A DNA stretch of 19,633 nt from Pseudomonadota bacterium (GCA_023388835.1 JAEWFK010000002.1:1-19633); one strand, 5' to 3'; counted from the stretch's first letter, positions 6,222 to 13,387 are shown. A program made the numbers and translations. Notes: generated by a model from the letters alone, not told the origin.

Positions 6222-7199
6222 ATGAGGCGTACTTTCTTGCCTTTCGCTCTGGCCGCTGCAAGTGTTTTTTCAATGAGCGGCGCTGCATGGGCCCAGGATT
6301 TCCCCGAGAAGGGCAAGCCCGTGACGATGATCGTACCGTTCGCTCCAGGCGGCGCATCGGATATTCTGGTACGGCTGCTCGGCCAGAAATTCACGGAAAT
6401 CTGGGAAACGCCGGTCGTCGTGCAGAACAAGCCGGGTGGCGACATGGTCATCGCGCTTCAATCGATATCCCGCGCCGACAAGGACGGGCATACCCTTGGG
6501 CTTACCAGCAGCAGTTTCGCGCTGAACAAGGTCGTGAAGAAAGACTTCCCCATGGATCCGATCGCGGATCTGACCTACATCGGGATGATCGGGCGCTCCA
6601 GTTATGTCATGGCGGTGAGCGCCGACTCCGACTTCAAAACGTTCAAGGAACTTGAAGCCGCCACGCGCGCCAAGCCAAACGATTTCAGCTATGCATCGTG
6701 CTGCTTCGGTCCCTACTTCGCGACCGAAATGATCAAGGCGAATTCCGACCTCGAAGGCGTCCACGTTCCATACAAGGGGAGCTCGCCCGCCCTGCAAGCG
6801 ATCCTCGCCAAAGACGTTCAATACATCGTTGACACCACCACCGCGACCAAGCCTCACATCACGTCGGGGAAATTGCGCCCGCTCATGGTCACCGGCCGCG
6901 AGCGTTCGCAATCGCTGCCCGATGTTCCGCATTTGGGCGAAGAAGGTGTTCCCGGCGACTTCGAAGTCGGTGTTTGGTACGGGCTGGTCTATCCTGCCGG
7001 CACGCCCGACGATATCGTGAAGAAGGCCAATGCTGCGCTGAATGAAGTCCTGGCCATGCCGGACATTAAAGCGCGCATCGAAAGCCTGGATATCGAAGTC
7101 ACGCCGATGACGCCGGAAGCCGTCACGGCCAAGGTCAAAAGCGACCTGAAGAGCTACTCAGACGCTGTAAAGATCGCCAAGCTCGAGTTCGGAAACTGA
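6222..7199 (+). CDS. Bug/TctC-family periplasmic solute-binding protein
   Basis: The 325-residue precursor has a clear signal peptide (MRRTFLPFALAAASVFSMSG...AWA), with likely cleavage after A24. The mature protein has family hallmarks: KPVTMIVPFAPGGASDILVR early on, then QNKPGG, and YKGSSPALQAILAKDVQ mid-protein. Proteins of this family bind small carboxylates for tripartite tricarboxylate transporters and are greatly expanded in Bordetella and relatives. No TctA or TctB membrane subunit is in the window, so it must borrow one or act as a sensor. AGGAGACAAC directly precedes the ATG at 6222; an in-frame ATG at 6207 and a longer frame from 6189 are less likely. It lies downstream of the mercaptopropionate genes with its own leader. 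The ligand may be 3-mercaptopropionate, its disulfide or 3-sulfinopropionate (inference). Its 3' end overlaps the convergent lysR gene by 42 bp. Confidence 0.88.
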   Translation: MRRTFLPFALAAASVFSMSGAAWAQDFPEKGKPVTMIVPFAPGGASDILVRLLGQKFTEIWETPVVVQNKPGGDMVIALQSISRADKDGHTLGLTSSSFALNKVVKKDFPMDPIADLTYIGMIGRSSYVMAVSADSDFKTFKELEAATRAKPNDFSYASCCFGPYFATEMIKANSDLEGVHVPYKGSSPALQAILAKDVQYIVDTTTATKPHITSGKLRPLMVTGRERSQSLPDVPHLGEEGVPGDFEVGVWYGLVYPAGTPDDIVKKANAALNEVLAMPDIKARIESLDIEVTPMTPEAVTAKVKSDLKSYSDAVKIAKLEFGN

Positions 7200-8084
7200 A
7201 GGCAGTGAAACCCCAGGCGCTGTATCCACGCTGAAGGATGACAACAGCAAAGTGGTCAGCGCCTGATGATCGTTCGAGGCCCGGGTGATCAGGGACACCG
7301 GGCGCTCGAAATGCGGTATGCGCACGATATTCAGATTCGGGCTGTCGTGCCATGGCGCCCCGCGTATGAGCGGAACGATCGACATACCCAGGCCCTGGCG
7401 CACCAGCGCCGTGATCGCGTCCAGTGAGTTGAGCTCCATCGCAGGCTTGGTCATGACCCCGCGCTTCACCAGGAATTCATCAATCAGCTGGCCTGCCCAA
7501 GTACTGCGCTCGAATGCGATATAAGGAGTGGGCGACTTGAATGCCTGCATGACGTCCCGATAGGGAAGCTCAGCCGGTGTGATCAAGGCAAAGGGTTCGC
7601 TATAGATATAGTGAACGCTCAGGTTGGTGGGAAATTTCTGCGTGGGCTCGGTGACAATCGCCATGTCCAAGGTGCTGCGGCTCACCTGTGCCACAAGTTC
7701 GTCGGACATCCCCGCCACGATCCGGATCTCCAGACCTGGGTTCTTCTGTGTCACCTCTTTGAGCAGTTGCGGCAGCACACCGCCCAGCGCACTGTCGATC
7801 ACCCCCAACGACAGAAATCCGCCGATCGGCACCCCGCCCCTCAGGGCCTTCATCTCTTCGTAGACCGACACCATCTTCTCCGCCAGGGGCACCAGTTGGC
7901 GCCCCGCGGCGGTGAACTCCAGCGAACGCTTCGTTCTCACGAACAAGGCCATGCCCAGCTCATCTTCCATATTCTTGAGCTGGACACTGACCGCCGCGGG
8001 AGAAAGGTGGACCTTCTCGGCGGCGGCCACGATGGTCCCATAGTGATGGAGCGCCAGGAAAGAGCGTAGAGTCCGTATCAGCAT
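7158..8084 (-). CDS. LysR-family transcriptional regulator, last gene of the minus-strand CoA-transferase operon
   Basis: This 308-residue LysR-type regulator has its helix-turn-helix at about residues 3-62 (IRTLRSFLALHHYGTIVAAA, then LSPAAVSVQLKNMEDELG). The effector-binding domain follows from about 90. The ATG at 8084 lies only 12 bp after the stop of the upstream class III CoA-transferase on the same strand. It is therefore probably the fourth gene of that operon and may feed back on it. No good ribosome site precedes the ATG. The 3' end runs 42 bp into the convergent binding-protein gene, which leaves no room for separate terminators. The target is probably the promoter near 10916 with its T-N11-A palindrome at 10976-10988 (inference). 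Confidence 0.88.
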   Translation of the reverse strand: MLIRTLRSFLALHHYGTIVAAAEKVHLSPAAVSVQLKNMEDELGMALFVRTKRSLEFTAAGRQLVPLAEKMVSVYEEMKALRGGVPIGGFLSLGVIDSALGGVLPQLLKEVTQKNPGLEIRIVAGMSDELVAQVSRSTLDMAIVTEPTQKFPTNLSVHYIYSEPFALITPAELPYRDVMQAFKSPTPYIAFERSTWAGQLIDEFLVKRGVMTKPAMELNSLDAITALVRQGLGMSIVPLIRGAPWHDSPNLNIVRIPHFERPVSLITRASNDHQALTTLLLSSFSVDTAPGVSLPSVSELELGDLYSV

Positions 8085-8096
8085 GGGATGAGAAAA

Positions 8097-9287
8097 CTAC
8101 ACGACCGGCTTGCGGGGAAGGACGTCGGCATAAGCCGAGGGGTCCAGCCCGTGCTCGGAGAGCACTTCGTCCGTATGCTGGGCGAAGGACGGTGGGCGCA
8201 ATCGGTAGGTCGCGGGCGTACGCGACAGCTTCACCGGGCTGCCGGTGCCCCGGTAGTCGTCAATGTCCACAATCATTCCGCGATGATGCGTGTGCGGGTC
8301 GTCAACTACCTGGTCGATGGTGCGTACCGGTCCGCAGGGCACGCCCGCGGCCACGAGTTCCTGGGACACCTGCAGGCCGTCTTTTTGCGCAAGCAGCTTC
8401 ACCAGTTCATCGCGCAGGGCATCGCGGTTTTCATTGCGATGCGCATTCGTTTCGTAGCGCGAGTCGGCCGCCAGGTCGGGCCGGCCCAGTATCTTGCACA
8501 GCGTGGCGAACTGGCGGTTGTTGCCCACCGCCAGGAACAGCGGCACCGTGCTGGTCTCGAACGCATCGTAGGGGCAGATATTGGGGTGCCGATTGCCGGA
8601 GCGTGCAGGGACCTTGCCGTTCAGGTAGAAATTGGGTAGCTGGGGGTGCAGCATGGACACGCCCGAATCGTACAGGGTGACTTCCACGAATTGTCCTTTG
8701 CCGCTGCGGTGGCGTTCCTGCAAGGCCAGCAGAATGCCGATCACGCCGTTCATGCCGGTCACCATGTCGATGATGGGCACGCCCATGCGCAAGGCTCCTC
8801 CGTCCGGCTCGCCGTTCACGCTCATCAGGCCCGTCATGGCCTGCACAGCGGCGTCATAGCCGGGTTGCCCGCCGTAGGGACCGTCAGCGCCGAATCCCGA
8901 CACGCGGCAATGCACGAGACGGGGGAATTTCTCACGCAGGGTGTCGGCGTCCAGGCCCCACCTTTCGAGTGTGCCGATCTTGAAATTCTCCAGAAATACA
9001 TCGGCGTCTTCCAACAAGCGCAACAGAAGCGCCTGCCCCTGCTCTTGCGTCATGTCGATGGACACATCGCGCTTGTTGCGATTGACCCCGATGAAATAGC
9101 TGGCCGCGTCGCCAACGAAGGGAGGGCCCCATCCACGGGTCTCGTCGCCCATGGGCGGCTCGATCTTGATTACATCCGCGCCGTGATCCGCAAGAATCTG
9201 ACCGCAGAACGGTCCGCCCAGCACACGGCTGGCATCGATCACACGTATGCCTGCCAGCGCGCCTGCAGATGCGTTTTCAGTGTGCAT
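8097..9287 (-). CDS. Class III (CaiB/BaiF) CoA-transferase, second copy
   Basis: This 396-residue CaiB/BaiF-family CoA-transferase is a paralogue of the protein encoded at 2956-4155. It has ALAGIRVIDASRVLGGP (10-26), NRNKRDVSIDM (69-79), SGFGADGPYGGQPGYD (130-145) and the catalytic motif PIIDMVTG, with D174 as the expected acyl-enzyme aspartate. The start ATG at 9287 overlaps the end of the upstream beta-like subunit gene by 11 bp, indicating translational coupling. The longer in-frame extension to 9422 lies within that gene and has no homologous sequence. It probably activates the operon's carboxylic acid substrate as a CoA thioester, or passes CoA on from a product. The substrate cannot be told from the sequence. 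Confidence 0.87.
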   Translation of the reverse strand: MHTENASAGALAGIRVIDASRVLGGPFCGQILADHGADVIKIEPPMGDETRGWGPPFVGDAASYFIGVNRNKRDVSIDMTQEQGQALLLRLLEDADVFLENFKIGTLERWGLDADTLREKFPRLVHCRVSGFGADGPYGGQPGYDAAVQAMTGLMSVNGEPDGGALRMGVPIIDMVTGMNGVIGILLALQERHRSGKGQFVEVTLYDSGVSMLHPQLPNFYLNGKVPARSGNRHPNICPYDAFETSTVPLFLAVGNNRQFATLCKILGRPDLAADSRYETNAHRNENRDALRDELVKLLAQKDGLQVSQELVAAGVPCGPVRTIDQVVDDPHTHHRGMIVDIDDYRGTGSPVKLSRTPATYRLRPPSFAQHTDEVLSEHGLDPSAYADVLPRKPVV

Positions 9288-10035
9288 GGGAAGCAATCTC
9301 CTTGGTAAGTTGTGAAGCAAAATCCGGGTAGGTTTCCTGCAGCTCGTCGAGCACGCGGCCACGCAGAAGCGCCAATGTCCCGGCGTCAGGGACCGGGGTT
9401 TCGGTGAGATCGGGGTCGACATCGAAATCGAACCCTGTGGCGGCCTTGATGTCTTCCAACGTATGACCCGAATGAATGTGCACCAGCCGGAAACGCGCGC
9501 GCTGCGGATCGAACATGAACAGCGCCATGCCCGTGATCAGCGCGTAGGGGCCGCCCTGGCGGTAAACGTTCGGGTCGCTCGTACCCGGTGCACTGATGAA
9601 GTCGACCTTTTCGACGAAGACGCGCGGCGTGTGTTCCTCGCGGAACAGGATCACCTTGGGCACCATGAAATACAGATAAGCCGAACCGAATGAGCCTGGC
9701 CAGCGCACGCGGGTATTGGGATAGTCTCCCACGCCGACGAGGTTGATATTGCCCTGCCCGTCGATCTGACCGCCGCCCAGGAAAAAGGCGTCGATGCGGC
9801 CCTGGCCGGCACAGTCGAAGAGTTCGGCAGAGCCGTTGGTGAACAGATTGTGTTTCACCGAGCCAAGGATGGACAGCCGCACGGGCGGTTCGTTGGCGGC
9901 TTCTTTCTGCGCTCTGAGCAACATGGCGGCCGCCGCTGGAATAGGAGACGATGCGCCCACCGCCACGTGCCGGGCTCCGTCCAGCAGCGAAGCGATCGTG
10001 ACGATCAGGCTTTCTCTCAGGGTCACCGTACTCAT
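9277..10035 (-). CDS. CoA-transferase family I beta-like subunit (GctB/IpdB-like), atypical active site
   Basis: The 252-residue protein has the family I CoA-transferase beta-subunit fold. It includes GGGQIDGQGNINLVGVGDY (87-105) and RVFVEKVDFISAPG (138-151), both seen in glutaconate CoA-transferase beta and IpdB relatives. In glutaconate CoA-transferase the catalytic glutamate sits in a V-E-S-G segment. The corresponding stretch here is LSILGS (54-59), with no Glu, and the usual GSGGAN loop reads GSFGSAY (114-120). The subunit may therefore be a hydrolase or lyase like IpdAB rather than a true transferase. The ATG at 10035 overlaps the alpha stop in an ATGA, so the two subunits are translationally coupled. 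The alignment with the reference families was made by eye from memory. Confidence 0.8.
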   Translation of the reverse strand: MSTVTLRESLIVTIASLLDGARHVAVGASSPIPAAAAMLLRAQKEAANEPPVRLSILGSVKHNLFTNGSAELFDCAGQGRIDAFFLGGGQIDGQGNINLVGVGDYPNTRVRWPGSFGSAYLYFMVPKVILFREEHTPRVFVEKVDFISAPGTSDPNVYRQGGPYALITGMALFMFDPQRARFRLVHIHSGHTLEDIKAATGFDFDVDPDLTETPVPDAGTLALLRGRVLDELQETYPDFASQLTKEIASHAH

Positions 10036-10844
10036 GCGTAGGCCTCCGCGATCCATTGCTGAAAACCTTCTTCAGTGCGCGCCATCTGGGCATAGCGTTG
10101 CAGTCCGGTCGTGTCCGGCGCGTACTCGCCCCAAAGACCGTAGGGCTTCGCCCCTTTTTCCGCATGGGCGACACCGTCGACATACAGCCCGGGCAACACG
10201 CCCGCTGCGGTCAGTTCGTCATCCAGCAGGCGGTGATCGACAATACGCTCCACCGTTACGAATGTCCTGCGGCTGGCGTAGGCCATGGCGGCCAGTTCTC
10301 GGCGCCGGCCTATCCAGACATTGCCTTCACGATCGGCCATGGGCGCGTGAAATATCGAAATATCGGGATGCAGCGCCGGGATGGCGACCACGGGGTCCGG
10401 CTCGTCTGAGAACATATTCTGCATCACCTTCCAGTCTGAGCGGTGAAGCAGCACATCGGTGCCGATCAGCCCGCGCAAGGTGGTGAACGGCGCGGCCTTC
10501 TGAGCGGCCATGAGCCCGGCGTGGATGGCTGGGCAGGTACTGTCCTTCATTTTGATGGCGCCTTGCGTGATCGCACGCATGAAGCATGGCGCACCGCCCG
10601 CCTCACCGAGGCTGACGGCGCTGGTCTCGACGCTGCGCACCAGGCCGGCGCCAATCAGGATATCGAACGACAGCCCCGCTGTCGGAATCCCGACCAGATC
10701 CAGATCGCGCGGCGCGCGACGCAGAATCGCAGGCACGACGGCCATGGATACACCGGCATAGTCGACCGGCATGGCGAGCCGGCAGCCGTCCTGAATTTCA
10801 GCGGCGATTTCATCGACGCTGATGGATGCCATGGTTTGTGGCAT
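10032..10844 (-). CDS. CoA-transferase family I alpha-like subunit (GctA/IpdA-like)
   Basis: The 270-residue protein is the first gene of the minus-strand operon. Family features include an N-terminal VDEIAAEIQDG region, a central HAGLMAAQKAAPFTTLRGLIGTD (108-130) and PDISIFHAPMADREGNVWIG, matching the 'a-H-A--aD--GN' pattern of glutaconate CoA-transferase alpha and IpdA. The segment before HAGL reads KMKDSTC (98-104). IpdA-type hydrolases are expected to carry their key glutamate about here, but none is present, and C104 occupies roughly that place. The start at 10844 is set by AGGAGA immediately upstream; a further in-frame ATG at 10865 lacks one. It pairs with the overlapping beta-like subunit. 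A heteromeric enzyme acting on an acyl-CoA is likely, but the reaction is unknown. Confidence 0.8.
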   Translation of the reverse strand: MPQTMASISVDEIAAEIQDGCRLAMPVDYAGVSMAVVPAILRRAPRDLDLVGIPTAGLSFDILIGAGLVRSVETSAVSLGEAGGAPCFMRAITQGAIKMKDSTCPAIHAGLMAAQKAAPFTTLRGLIGTDVLLHRSDWKVMQNMFSDEPDPVVAIPALHPDISIFHAPMADREGNVWIGRRRELAAMAYASRRTFVTVERIVDHRLLDDELTAAGVLPGLYVDGVAHAEKGAKPYGLWGEYAPDTTGLQRYAQMARTEEGFQQWIAEAYA

Positions 10845-10915
10845 GTTGTCTCCTGTTCTCGACACCTTTCTGCGCGCTGTATGTTTGCGCGGCTGTCGTG
10901 GTTGCTGACAGCTTA

Positions 10916-10988
10916 ATCATAAACATCGAAGTTTCTTAACAAAAACAAATAATAAGCAGACTCAGCATCGTTATATACGATTCTCGTA
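10916..10988 (-). promoter_or_regulatory. Candidate promoter and LysR box of the minus-strand CoA-transferase operon
   Basis: Reading the minus strand, TATGAT (10921-10916) matches the -10 consensus in five of six positions; the -35 is poor. This would give a leader of about 65 nt before the ATG at 10844. Roughly 70 bp upstream of that start, TACGA-TTC-TCGTA at 10976-10988 is a symmetric T-N11-A element, at the distance usual for a LysR recognition site. The regulator encoded at the end of the operon is the natural candidate to bind it. The rest of the 222-bp gap (10845-11066) is AT-rich and holds the acuR operator-like site. Confidence 0.35.
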
Positions 10989-11046
10989 CCGGCAAGGTAC
11001 ACGGCGGAACTGACTCGCAATCCGAGCATGGGGCTTTCTATTTATG

Positions 11047-11059
11047 AGACGATCGGTCT
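11047..11059. promoter_or_regulatory. AGAC-N5-GTCT inverted repeat before acuR, candidate AcuR operator
   Basis: AGAC (11047-11050) and GTCT (11056-11059) flank GATCG, forming a TetR-style operator immediately upstream of the probable acuR start codons at 11067 and 11073. Many TetR-family repressors bind AGAC...GTCT palindromes over their own promoters, and AcuR is known to repress the acuR-acuI transcript until acrylate is present. The position argues against the upstream ATG at 11028 as the real start, because the site would then lie in coding sequence. Confidence 0.45.
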
Positions 11060-11066
11060 AAAATGT

Positions 11067-11711
11067 ATGCCCATGGACGCACAAATGCAAGTCATCCGCC
11101 GCCGCGGCCGCCCTCCCAAGCAACGCGCCGATCACATAGGAACGCGCGACCTGCTCCTGCGTGCGGGCCTGGAAACCTTGACCGAAAAGGGATTTACCGC
11201 TGCCGGGCTGGACGAGATCCTGGCGCGGGTACGAGTCCCCAAAGGCTCCTTCTATCATTACTTCGACAGTAAAGAAGCCTTCGGACTTGCTTTGATCGAG
11301 CGCTATGGCGAATTCTTTGCCCGAAAGCTGGACCGTCACTTCCTGGATCCGGATCTGGCGCCGCTAGAGCGCGTCCGTGCCTTCATCGACGACGCCAAGG
11401 CCGGGATGGAGCGCTTTGAGTATCGGCGCGGCTGCCTGATCGGCAATCTGGGCCAGGAGATGGCGGCGTTGCCGGAAAGCTTTCGCGTTCGGCTCAAAGA
11501 AACCTTCGAAGATTGGCAGGCGCGTCTCGCCGTATGCCTGAGCGAAGCGCAGAAGGCGAAGCAACTGTCCGTCGGCGCCGACCCGCGACAAATCGCGGCC
11601 TTCTTCTGGATAGGGTGGGAAGGCGCGGTATTGCGCGCCAAACTCGAGCAGAGCGTTGCGCCGCTCGACGTATTCGCTGAATTTTTCTTCGCGGGCCTGC
11701 CCGCGAGGTGA
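11067..11711 (+). CDS. acuR: AcuR-like TetR-family repressor of acrylate metabolism
   Basis: This is a TetR-family regulator of about 214 residues. An N-terminal arm RRRGRPPKQR precedes the helix-turn-helix (LLRAGLETLTEKGF, LDEILARVRVPKGSFYHYF). The ligand domain carries RRGCLIGNLGQEMAALPESFR and FFWIGWEGAVLRAKLE, both strongly reminiscent of AcuR from Rhodobacter sphaeroides. AcuR represses acuI and responds to acrylate or a derivative. The acuI-like gene follows 48 bp downstream on the same strand, as in known acuR-acuI operons. Three in-frame ATGs (11067, 11073, 11085) are possible and none has a strong ribosome site. I chose 11067 because it lies just past the operator-like repeat and keeps the whole basic arm. 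An upstream start at 11028 is less likely. Confidence 0.85.
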   Translation: MPMDAQMQVIRRRGRPPKQRADHIGTRDLLLRAGLETLTEKGFTAAGLDEILARVRVPKGSFYHYFDSKEAFGLALIERYGEFFARKLDRHFLDPDLAPLERVRAFIDDAKAGMERFEYRRGCLIGNLGQEMAALPESFRVRLKETFEDWQARLAVCLSEAQKAKQLSVGADPRQIAAFFWIGWEGAVLRAKLEQSVAPLDVFAEFFFAGLPAR

Positions 11712-11759
11712 TGTCTTTTCATCGTCTGTCAACGACCGATTAATTCAAAGGAGTGCTGC

Positions 11760-12743
11760 ATGTTCAAGGGAATCCTGATCGAGAAAGATGACGCGGGCTA
11801 CCGCGCGGGCGTCAAGGAAATCGACGAAACACAGTTGCCGGAAGGAAATGTCACGGTCCGTGTGAGTCATTCGACGGTCAACTACAAGGATGCCTTGGCG
11901 ATCACTGGAAAGGGACCCGTCGTACGGAAATTCCCCATGGTTCCCGGCATCGATCTGGTGGGCACTGTCGAAGAAAGCTCGCACCCGGACCACGCCGTGG
12001 GTGACCGCGTCGTGCTGAACGGCTGGGGCGTGGGCGAAGTGCATTGGGGCGGGTTGGCGCAGAAGGCGCGCCTGAATGGCGATTGGCTGATTCCCTTGCC
12101 CGAAAAGTTCTCGCCCCAACAAGCCATGGCCATCGGTACCGCGGGCTACACCGCCATGCTCTGCGTACTCGCGCTGGAAAAGCATGGCGTCAAGCCATCC
12201 GACGGAGAAATCGTGGTGACCGGCGCCATGGGCGGAGTCGGCAGCGTGGCCGTGGCTCTGCTGGCCAAGCTCGGTTATTCCGCCGTCGCCGTTACCGGCC
12301 GTCCGGAAGACGCGGCCTACCTGAAGCAGCTTGGGGCTACGGAGGTGCTCGAGCGGGCCCAGTTCTCGTCTCCCGGCAAGCCTCTGGCAAAAGAGCGCTG
12401 GGCCGGTGCCGTTGATGTCGTGGGGAGCCACGTCCTGGCGAACATCTGCGCTGCGACCAAGTATCGCGGCGTCGTCACGGCTTGCGGTCTCGCCGGCGGC
12501 ATGGACCTTCCAGCGTCCGTCGCGCCCTTCATCCTGCGCGGTATCACCTTGGCGGGCATCGACAGCGTCATGTGCCCCCGGGAAGACCGCCTGGAAGCAT
12601 GGCAGCGCCTTGCCCGCGATCTGGAGCTTGACAAGCTGGGCGTGATCAGCAGCGAAGTGGGCCTGGCCGACGCCATACCGCTGGCCGAGCGCCTGATGAA
12701 GGGCGAGGTCCGCGGCCGCGTCGTTGTAGACGTGAACCAATAA
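11760..12743 (+). CDS. acuI: Acrylyl-CoA reductase AcuI (YhdH family, NADPH)
   Basis: The 327-residue zinc-free medium-chain dehydrogenase/reductase of the YhdH/AcuI family reduces acryloyl-CoA to propionyl-CoA with NADPH, removing a toxic electrophile. Family landmarks are MFKGILIEKD at the start, HSTVNYKDALAITGKGPVVR (37-56), FPMVPGIDLVGTV (58-70) and WGGLAQKARL. The Rossmann motif is VVTGAMGGVGSVAVALLAKLG (152-172), followed by VTGR, whose arginine suits the NADPH 2'-phosphate. AAAGGAG (11747-11753) precedes the ATG. It is co-oriented with the AcuR-like repressor. Its product, propionyl-CoA, is also the product of the desulfinase encoded at 4164, which links the two modules metabolically. 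Length is normal for the family. Confidence 0.9.
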   Translation: MFKGILIEKDDAGYRAGVKEIDETQLPEGNVTVRVSHSTVNYKDALAITGKGPVVRKFPMVPGIDLVGTVEESSHPDHAVGDRVVLNGWGVGEVHWGGLAQKARLNGDWLIPLPEKFSPQQAMAIGTAGYTAMLCVLALEKHGVKPSDGEIVVTGAMGGVGSVAVALLAKLGYSAVAVTGRPEDAAYLKQLGATEVLERAQFSSPGKPLAKERWAGAVDVVGSHVLANICAATKYRGVVTACGLAGGMDLPASVAPFILRGITLAGIDSVMCPREDRLEAWQRLARDLELDKLGVISSEVGLADAIPLAERLMKGEVRGRVVVDVNQ

Positions 12744-12796
12744 GCGCACACTGCAGCATCGCCCAACCCCACGTATCCGTTGTATCAAGGAAGAAC

Positions 12797-13387
12797 ATGA
12801 CAACTGCCGACCAAGCCGCCGTAAGCCGTTTTCCCATTCCTGAACTGAAGGACATGCCCGACGATATCCGTGAACGGATACTCGCCGTCCAGGAAAAGTC
12901 CGGCTTCATTCCGAATGTATTCCTCACGCTCGCCCATCGGCCGGACGAGTTCCGCGCCTTCTTCGCCTATCACGATGCGCTCATGGAAAAGCCGGGCAAC
13001 CTGAGCAAGGCCGAGCGCGAAATGATCGTCGTGGCGACCAGCAACGTGAACCAGTGCCAGTATTGCGTCATCGCCCACGGCGCCATCTTGCGCGTCCGCG
13101 CCAAGAATCCGCTGATCGCCGACCAAGTGGCCACCAACTACCGCAAAGCCGACATCACTGATCGCCAGAAGGCCATGCTGGACTTCGCCATGAAGGTCTC
13201 CCAAAGTGCGCACCTGGTTGGCGAAGCCGATTTCGATACGCTCAAGACCCATGGTTTCGACGAAGAGGACATCTGGGACATCGCCGGAATCTCTGCATTC
13301 TTCGGCATGTCGAACCGGTTGGCCAACGTGACAAGCATGCGTCCCAACACTGAGTTCTATTCATTTGGTCGCGAGAGCCGAGACTGA
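12797..13387 (+). CDS. AhpD-like peroxidase-related protein (carboxymuconolactone decarboxylase family)
   Basis: The 196-residue protein has the AhpD/CMD fold and belongs to the 'uncharacterized peroxidase-related enzyme' group. The redox motif C-x-x-C-x-x-x-H is present as CQYCVIAH (C87, C90, H94), preceded by LSKAEREMIVVATSNVNQC, a typical helix entering the active site. An N-terminal segment FPIPELKDMPDDIRERI is also typical of the group. It may reduce organic hydroperoxides or protect thiols. It follows acuI by 53 bp on the same strand with an AAGGAAG ribosome site, so it is probably in the acuR-acuI transcript. Acrylate reacts with cellular thiols, so a thiol-redox helper is plausible, but this role is inference. 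No hairpin terminator is evident after it. Confidence 0.82.
   Translation: MTTADQAAVSRFPIPELKDMPDDIRERILAVQEKSGFIPNVFLTLAHRPDEFRAFFAYHDALMEKPGNLSKAEREMIVVATSNVNQCQYCVIAHGAILRVRAKNPLIADQVATNYRKADITDRQKAMLDFAMKVSQSAHLVGEADFDTLKTHGFDEEDIWDIAGISAFFGMSNRLANVTSMRPNTEFYSFGRESRD

Noticed and set aside
11028..11066. N-terminal extension of acuR from the ATG at 11028
   Set aside because: It would place the operator-like palindrome inside the coding sequence and add residues absent from AcuR proteins as I know them.
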